DNA of 64,000 bases from Triplophysa rosa. Taxonomy: Eukaryota > Chordata > Actinopteri > Cypriniformes > Nemacheilidae. The position numbers were made by a program, and so were the translations under genes. This document shows positions 57,050 through 64,000 of the stretch, piece after piece. The stretch is taken from positions 17,277,052 to 17,341,051 of the forward strand of contig NC_079904.1 in assembly GCF_024868665.1 (NCBI RefSeq), written 5' to 3'. Each line of letters starts with the position of its first letter. The stretch's first letter is position 1. The notes under the pieces were generated by a model. That model ran no database searches. It worked only from the letters and a program-made list of their open reading frames with translations, and was not told where the DNA came from.

Positions 57050-60000
57050 TGTCAGAATAAAGACAATCACCATGGTCCATAAGGACTTCATGCAATCAAC
57101 AATCAACTTAGCTTGTTGCCCAGCTCACACTACAACTCAGGGTCCCTTAATTCAACCATAATTCATGCCCATGGCAACATCTCATCTTCTCGCATTTTCA
57201 TTGGTTGTTGTCCTGTTGCTTGCAAGGACAGTACAGCATGTACATCAGCCCTGTTTGAAACAACAACAAATTAGCATCATATGTATAAGCATAATGTTCT
57301 GCACTGCAGCCAGTAGTTTGGGGTACCATGCATAAACACGTTAAATTAATAAAAAACTGGTGCACTCTGTGGCAAACACAAATAGACAGACTAAGCTTTA
57401 CATACACCCATAGCCCCCATGCCGCACTTAAGGCCATACTGAAAATTAACACAATTAGACAAAGGCTAATGGAATAGAGGCAGGCCAGAGATAAATGTGA
57501 CTTCATTAGCACAAGCCTAGAGAGACTGTCAGGGCAAATCGCTGATGAAGAAATGTGGTTTCCTTCTTTTACTTCCTCTTGTAAACTCTTACACAGACCA
57601 TTCGTCATTCAGGAGCATGTGTTTAAAGTCTGGCCTTGGGATATGAAGAAAGAAAGATGGAGGAAGGGCAACGAGAAAGGTAACCGAAAGACCAAGAATG
57701 ACATAAAAGCTAGGTCAAATCAGTGAAGAAGAGAGAGATGGATAAGCAGGCTGGGTTCAATAGCTCCCAGCTGTAATACATTTATTTTAAAATCCCAGGA
57801 GACAAAAAAATAGTAGACAGCCATATTGGATTGAGTGCTTTCTTTTCTAAACAATGCCTGGCAGAATGCATACAAAGGACCACTCTCATAATGTCCTGGA
57901 GGGAGGCAAAACCTATCACAGAGAAAGCTTTTACTTACATGCACACAAATAACACACATGCTAAAGTGTGTAAGGTGAGGAAGAAAACTCGGGGAATGGA
58001 TGGCCATTCGGTGGCACACAGGCCATTTAATGATTGAAAAACTATTAGTGAGAGGTTGAAACCAGAAAATTTGATTCTGGTCTAGCTGGTCGTGGCTTGA
58101 CATGTTGGACATGATTTGATTTCATGCATTTATCCATATGCCATTTCGAAAGCGCAAAGAACATTCACCTTGCACTTACTGCTATAGCACTGCAAAGAAA
58201 ATATTTACATTGTTCAATAAAGTAAAAACACCAAATTTGAAGTCTCTATGTAGCAGTAACAATAAAATTGCAGGAAAGTAACAAAAAGCACTCAAAATAG
58301 ACACGTTTGGAAGGTTAGCATAGTTAGCCAAATGCTGCTGACATACCGTTTCGTTTCCATCTTAGCACTATTTAAAAAGAGCAAGGCAACAATTTGAATC
58401 TAAAATGATCTTATTATGTGTCCTAGATTGTGAATTAGGTATTCCAGTGTATGATGTGACCAAAATCAGCTGCGTTTTCTCTGAAAATGATTTAAATAAG
58501 CTTTTGTAAGGCTCCTACAGTCATGCTGTGCGGTAAAGAGATTGACAACCAGTGGCGTTGCTAGGCCCTTTTTAGGGGAGCTAAAGCCCCCCTAAAGTTC
58601 TTGCCTAGCCCCCTAAAATATTGTGAGTAGTTTTGTAATCCGTACAAGAATTCGAGATCGCTTTATAGTCCCCTTTAAATCTCTTATTAAGAAAACGGCG
58701 ACAGGCTGCATTATTTAGCGAGCGCATTCTTCAGTTCACAACAGCACAGAGTGGAGTGAACGTCATAAGCAGAGTAACGTTACAAGGTGTGTGCATTAAC
58801 ATGACATCTGCATCTTTGCCATTCTTTGTTATAAATGCAGCTTAATATGATGCGTGAGCGATACAAGACCCTTTACCATCCACTTGTAAAAAAGTTTTGT
58901 ATGCGTTCACCCCTCGTTAACTAACGTTAGTTGTTACCTCCAGCAAAATGAAAGCACTTCCCTCCAATGACGGCATACTTTAGAACACGATCATGATGAC
59001 GTTGTAGCGCACAGAAATGTGTCATTCATGATGATGTTCTGTTTTATTTTGCTGCACCTAGTTACAGAGACCTGACGGTAGTTTTGAGATCCAGGGAAAG
59101 ACGACGGGTTGGGCAGAAGTTAACTTCCTGTCTGTGTTTGGTTATAATATAACAATGTATTATATATTTAATTTATATTAATATTCATTTATATCATGTA
59201 TATTAATTGTATTACTTTGTAAATTAAATTAAAACTACTCAACAGTTATAGATTCTTTGTGGAGGTCTAACGGAAGTTATTTTTGGGCCACATAACACTT
59301 ATGTTGTTGCCACTAAAACCGTCTAAAGCAAAGGATAATTATGAATCCAAGCATGTGACCAATCGACAAAATGGGGTATGAAGGCAGCATTAGTTTCTAA
59401 TAATACTAACAACAGTACATTTACTTTATATTGTGATTTACATATTTCAACACCTATGGTTTGAAATGGCAGTCATTAGGCTACACAAACTTCATGCATC
59501 CATGTCAATAGGTGTCAGCATGATGTCTGAGACTAAACAAAACCTTATTGAGCACTTCTTAAATTAGATTGACTTCCTCTGCATAGTCTAGCAGTTTTAC
59601 CAAACTCAATACATCACCTTGTAGGTGTTATCTGATACCATACAAGTGTGCCTCTAATGTTTAAAATCTGTCTTCATTTTGTTAATGCATGTGTGCATTT
59701 GTATTTGATTGTTGGGGACCACAATAGAAACTGTCCCGCTGCATCATCTGACAGAGAGCAGAGGTAGCTGTAACAGAAATTAATTGCTCTGTGTGAGAGA
59801 AGCATTGATACAAAAACCATGTAGAGTGTAGCCAACCATGTCCCATTTCAACAAAGCGAGTCAGTGGAATCAATCAGTTCAGAGCGATACCATTACACAT
59901 GTACAGATGAGCAGTTGAGTTCAGGCAACTCACAACCACCTCACACCAGATGGAATGACTGTTTGAGTTTAATTTTTGACCTTGTGGATCCTAATTGCTT

Positions 60001-60058
60001 TTCACATTTCAGATTCAAAACCTTGTTCCTATTACCCAACAACCATCTGTCTCCCATC

Positions 60059-60063
<5 letters not shown>
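57050..60063. other. Mostly unique non-coding DNA
   Basis: The minus-strand frames of 136 and 130 codons (57198-57608, 57720-58112) have no recognisable domain. The stretch 57410-57560 is non-repetitive and possibly conserved. About 58552-58620 starts 'cagtggcgttgctaggccc', a hAT-like terminus whose partner was not found. Confidence 0.4.

Positions 60064-60149
<86 letters not shown>
60064..60149. repeat. (GA)n microsatellite
   Basis: About 86 bp of uninterrupted GA. The Arg-Glu frames across it are not genes. Confidence 0.97.
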
Positions 60150-60151
<2 letters not shown>

Positions 60152-61764
60152 CTAGTCAGCTGTGCAGAAGGCTGGAAAAAAAGGTTTAATAATCAATGCT
60201 TTGACACTTGCACCTTTGACAATCAACGGTTTTGAGAATTTGTACAATTTTGTGCAGATTCATGTTTGGATTTGGACGGTTAATGTGACATGCATGACTC
60301 ACAAACAAGTCTGAGATTTGCTTAAATTCTTTGTATCTGGCAACATAAAAAACACTTCTTCTCAAGTCTTGCACACGGTCACATATGCTGTACTTTTCAA
60401 AAACCAAACAGTTTGTTTGAACCATAGCGTTACATCTTGATTTTTACTACACAGTTCTCAGGAATAATTCATTCCGATTGGCCAATCAGATAATACTACA
60501 GTAAAATATTTTTGTATAACGAATACTATGTCTTAAGAAACCGATTTGGCAAGCAATACACATAATAAGCTAAAAAATATACTGTATCTTGTACCACTCA
60601 TATAGGGTCTATGCTTGACATACAACTTAGCCTATACAGTTTCTTAATATTAAACTTCAGTTCATTCAACACAAACACAGTCACGCAAACGCATGTTTTA
60701 TACATCCACCCTTATACGGTATATCCACACAGCTCATAGTTAAACCCCCATTAGTTTTCAATCAAACTGCCACAAATAAACTCATGCAACTGCTGCATGC
60801 TACATTTTTCTAGTGCATTTTCTGCCTCGTATGCTCACATACACATTGCTGTAATTACATTATATATTCCCCCGATCCCCCAAAAAAGAAAGAGTCCCAT
60901 ACCTTTGCTCCCTAGTGTAGTCCTGTCAGTCAAGAACAGGCGTCCCCTGACCTCCTTTTCTCACCTGATGAACGACACCTTTTCCTTCCCTTTCCTTGTA
61001 AAATAAAGCAGGGTATCAATAGGACCCTGGAACGTTAGAGGAAAGCTCTGACTATCCCAGCATCAGATAGGAATCCTCTCTCACAGCAGTACCATCAGCA
61101 GTCGACCGGCTCACCAGCTCAACGAGGGTGACTACAGGACTACTGCAGGAAAAGCAGCATCAGGCTCTTTCTCGCACACACACGCACCCCACTCAGCATA
61201 CACACCAGGCCACATTACTCCTGCCTTATTCCACCTCTCTACCTTATTCTGTCGAATAGCAGCACCTCTTTTTAATTCTCATTTTCTAATCACTCCCAGT
61301 GAGATATCCATTTCGTCTTGTCCACTCTGCCGTTCCTCACTGCGGTAGCATCCCTGATGCATGGGTTTTTCATCTTCCTGGGATTTTTAGAAATCCAGCT
61401 TGCCTGTATCAACCATCCAGGTCGAGAAAGAACGTCTCAGAGTGGGAACGGCATTCTAGAATTGTCTGGTGGTAAAATGGATTAAGCATGACTCAGATGG
61501 TTTGGCAAACTGTGCTGTAATGTATCACTACAAGATAAAGACACCAACTGCATTTACAATGGAAATTTTAATCAGAATGTGGTCACATTGTTATATGCAT
61601 TAACCCGACTGCAGTAACCAGATTAAACAAGATTTCTGGTTTCTATAAATAATAAAAAAAGAGGCTGGCATATTCCTGCATTAATCATTTTTATATTCTA
61701 AATTCTTAGAATCTGTGTAAAACACTAAAAATGTTGAATAAAAAGCCAATCTAAAACCACCATG
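60150..61764. other. Unique non-coding DNA
   Basis: No repeat family or exon is recognised. Confidence 0.35.
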
Positions 61765-62593
61765 CAGTGATGTAAAGTATACGAGTAAATGTAATTTGTT
61801 GCTGTACTTTAGGGTTTTTTTTGCTACTTTGTAGTTTTATCAAGTATCAAAGATATTAGCAACTTTTACTCTCTACTTGACTACATTTTTTTAGTAAGTA
61901 TTTGCATACTCTTTACTCCACTACATTTGTAATGACTAATGCAATTACACATAACATTTTGCATGGCACCTGACTTTTTCTGCAGCAGTTTATTTCTGCT
62001 ACAGAAGAAGTAATACTGCCATTGACAGGGCATTGAAGCTACTATATCTTGTGTGTTTTGCCCTTACTTGCTGAAACTTGATGCAAATGCATTATCAGGT
62101 AATTGTCAATCGTTGGCCGTTTATATGTGAGATTAGGACACGACTGCAGCCAGTGATGAGGTCAAAACTAGCATGTCCAGTGCAAAAAGGCTTTGACTTT
62201 TTAATTTAACATAACATTATTATATCTGTATATCTGTTATACTGAAGAGACCTTTTTGAAAGATATTGGTTTACTTATGAGCACTTGAGATTAATTGAGA
62301 CCTAATGTTTGTATTAGACACAGGTTATGGTGTCGACCTTGATTTGTTGCAATTTTGATGTGTTCAGTTGTATAATGATTTCAGAAAATAAATGCGATTG
62401 CTCTCCTCACAAATGAACTGTTTCTTGTTTTATGTTTCTTGACATGTCTCTTATGTGTTGCCTACTTGTGCTTCTTTGAGCCCATTCACTATGAGTAAAA
62501 TACTTAAGTACTGCTAAAATCAGATTCTCTAAGATAGTCAAGTCGTTTTGGAATTCGTGACTTGTAACGAAGTAATTTATTTTTACTCAAGTA
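61765..62593. mobile_element. hAT-like element, right end lost
   Basis: Starts CAGTGATGTAAAGTATACG followed by 'taaatgtaatttgttgctgt' and 'ctctttactccactacattt'. The right side reads 'cttgtaacgaagtaattt' and 'tttttactcaagta', the inverted counterpart, but the terminal ACTTTACATCACTG is missing. No transposase frame is seen. The interior at about 62000-62460 is unrelated filler without a gene. Confidence 0.7.
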
Positions 62594-62760
62594 CACTCTT
62601 AAAATAAAGGTGCTTAAAAGGTTCTTCACAGCGATGCCATAGAAGAACCATTCTTGGTTCCACAAAGAACCATTTAGTCAAAGGTTCTTTGAAAGAACCA
62701 TCTCAACACAAAAGAAGATATTTTGAAAAATGTTGACCCCATTCACTTGCATTGGTTTTT
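62594..62760. repeat. Two short cyprinid repeat fragments
   Basis: 62594-62704 holds the GGTTCTT/AAGAACC-rich repeat ('aaaaggttcttcacagcgat', 'tagaagaaccattcttggtt'); 62705-62760 is a TTAA-MITE piece ('aaaagaagatattttgaaaa'). Together with the truncated hAT they form a mosaic. Confidence 0.6.
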
Positions 62761-63031
62761 GCAATGTGATTAAGCTCATGTGTTACATCGAAGTAACATA
62801 CAGTATGTGGCGTACACTAGTTTTTAATCGCAATAAGAAGGCATGTAAACACATCTTATGCGCAAATCCATGGTAAACATGACAGTCTAAAGTTTTACCG
62901 TCGACACAAGTCGCTGTCAGTAGTCTATGCTCCTTATCTTCACACGGAAACAACGCGAAGACAGCATAAACCAACGATGCCGAGGCATTTCCCATCTATA
63001 TTTCTATATTCATCACGGTGCTGAATAACGT
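62761..63031. other. Short non-coding spacer
   Basis: Nothing recognised. Confidence 0.3.
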
Positions 63032-64000
63032 CTTGGTTATGGATGTGCCCTCAGTTCCCTGATGGAGGGAATGAGACGTTGTGTCGAGCCGACAGATGGG
63101 GTTCGCTCTTGAAAACCTATCATCTTCTGAGTATTTAGAAAAGGCCAATGAAATTGGCGAATGAAATTTGCATGCCGGACTCCGCCCCTGGATATCCGGG
63201 TATAAAAGGGAGATGGCGTGCTGCATTCATTCACCGTTTGGTCTGAGGAGCCTGAGCATCCCTCGACCGCTGCGGCGAGCAACCAGCGTTGTGGCAAGAA
63301 GGACACAACGTCTCGTTCCCTCCATCAGGGAACTGAGGTTACATCCGTAACCAAGAAGTTCCCTTTCTGTCGGTCTCTCGAAGTTGTGTCGAGCCAACAG
63401 ATGGGGTTCCTATGGAAAATGCCACAGCGCTGTGCCGCGTCACAATCTCTAGCGGAGCGACGCTGACTGGCCTGGGCGAGTCAGACGTGAGCGCTAGCAC
63501 GAAATTGTAACTGTCCAGTGGAGAGGTAGGGGTTCCCAGAGCTTTTTGGAAAAAGGTGGGAAGCCCCTGCCACCGGCCGACATGTGCGGAGGCCTTGATT
63601 CTCTAACAGCGAGAAGCCGCCCGGCACCGTAAGGTTTTATTCCCCCCTGGGGGAAAAATGCTACAGAGAGCACCATCCTACCATAGGGAGGAATTAGTGC
63701 AGACACCACATGGTCTTACCATCAGGGGAGAACTCATGGGAAAACGTGCAGACTGAAGGAGTTAACCACAAGGTGGAGGTCCACCTAGGGAGGTCATGGG
63801 TTGCCGAGGTGGGAACCATTCATGAGGATACATCAGACGGAACCGCCCCATGTTACCACGTCTGGAGCACTAGGTCCGGTTAGAGCTATGTGGTAGATAA
63901 CTCAACTGTTCCCCGGCCTAAGGAGGCAGGGCTGCACTGCCCAGCCTGCCCCCAGGAGGGTGCTTAGTGATGGATGGAATGCCTGTTCTTTGCCCAGTGG
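63032..64000 (+). mobile_element. Promoter-bearing repeat element, cut by the window end
   Basis: Two 54-bp arms (63032-63085 and 63302-63355) are inverted repeats with about four mismatches. A 27-bp piece of the left arm's flank (63078-63104, GTTGTGTCGAGCCGACAGAT...) recurs directly at 63383-63409 with one mismatch. The 216-bp spacer holds a TATA box GTATAAAAG at about 63199-63207 and pyrimidine-rich possible initiators. Downstream GC-rich DNA to 64000 has no convincing protein. The organisation suggests a retroelement terminus (LTR- or DIRS-like) or a large TIR transposon; I cannot decide which. Confidence 0.5.
63199..63207 (+). promoter_or_regulatory. TATA box inside the snap-back repeat
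   Basis: GTATAAAAG with a GC-richer downstream region (GGGAGATGGCGTGC) and a CATTCATTCACC possible initiator about 25-30 bases later. Spacing is as expected for an RNA polymerase II core promoter. Confidence 0.5.

Noticed and set aside
56575..57060. 161-codon plus-strand frame, the longest outside the LTR element
   Set aside because: It runs through a Tc1/mariner-type MITE from flank to flank and has no transposase or other domain.
57198..58112. Minus-strand frames of 136 and 130 codons
   Set aside because: No domain, no splice context, and composition like chance translation.
59864..60235. 123-codon frame with a long Arg-Glu run
   Set aside because: It spans the GA microsatellite at 60064-60149.
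1..64000. CRISPR arrays, operons, bacterial promoters or terminators
   Set aside because: The DNA is vertebrate; no regularly spaced repeat array was found.

Overview
The window reads as non-coding nuclear DNA from a teleost fish, most likely a cypriniform (carp, minnow or loach group). The reasons are AT-rich DNA dense in dinucleotide microsatellites, tRNA-derived SINEs, and many short terminal-inverted-repeat (TIR) elements of types common in cyprinid genomes: TTAA-flanked MITEs, hAT-like elements with 8-bp target-site duplications (TSDs), Tc1/mariner and Harbinger-like relics, and solo LTRs. Family assignments come from recognised motifs, not a database search. There are two assembly gaps, 29029-29826 and 40968-41001.

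No complete host gene can be supported. Almost every reading frame over 60 codons is a chance frame or the translation of a repeat. The best host-like or domesticated coding candidate is one exon-like frame at 21163-21323 ending at a consensus splice donor. The clear protein relics are mobile-element proteins: the C-terminal part of a DD34E Tc1 transposase (48439-48789, minus), a MADF (Myb/SANT-like) fragment inside a Harbinger-like element (21615-21875), and the low-complexity internal frames of an LTR element (26886-27524 and 30558-30890).

Layout. 1-9300: sparse unique DNA with a truncated TTAA MITE (2252-2580), a 272-bp hAT with perfect TSDs (4170-4441) and an 851-bp hAT nested in an older MITE (5033-5883). 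9300-20240: mostly unique, with a solo LTR (11166-11640), a hAT end, MITE copies and a tRNA-SINE (18410-18656). 20241-22814: a cluster of MITE, hAT-like and Harbinger-like pieces surrounding the exon-like frame. 26855-31473: two halves of one LTR retrotransposon in opposite orientation with matching TSDs, implying an inversion (real or from assembly) between two GA/CT tracts. 32575-33781: two complete TTAA MITEs. 38251-42535: an inverted pair of 450-bp repeats enclosing a near-perfect palindrome and a gap. 45511-46104: a solo LTR with perfect TSDs and strong internal hairpins. 48147-48828: an internally deleted Tc1 element. 50198-57049: further MITEs. 61765-62760: a hAT mosaic. 63032-64000: start of a promoter-bearing repeat with 54-bp inverted arms, cut by the window end.

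The most notable observation is the split, inverted LTR element at 26855-31473. After it come the exon-like frame at 21163 and the promoter-bearing snap-back repeat at 63032. A few unique stretches, such as 46800-46960, look like possible conserved non-coding elements, but that needs comparative alignment.
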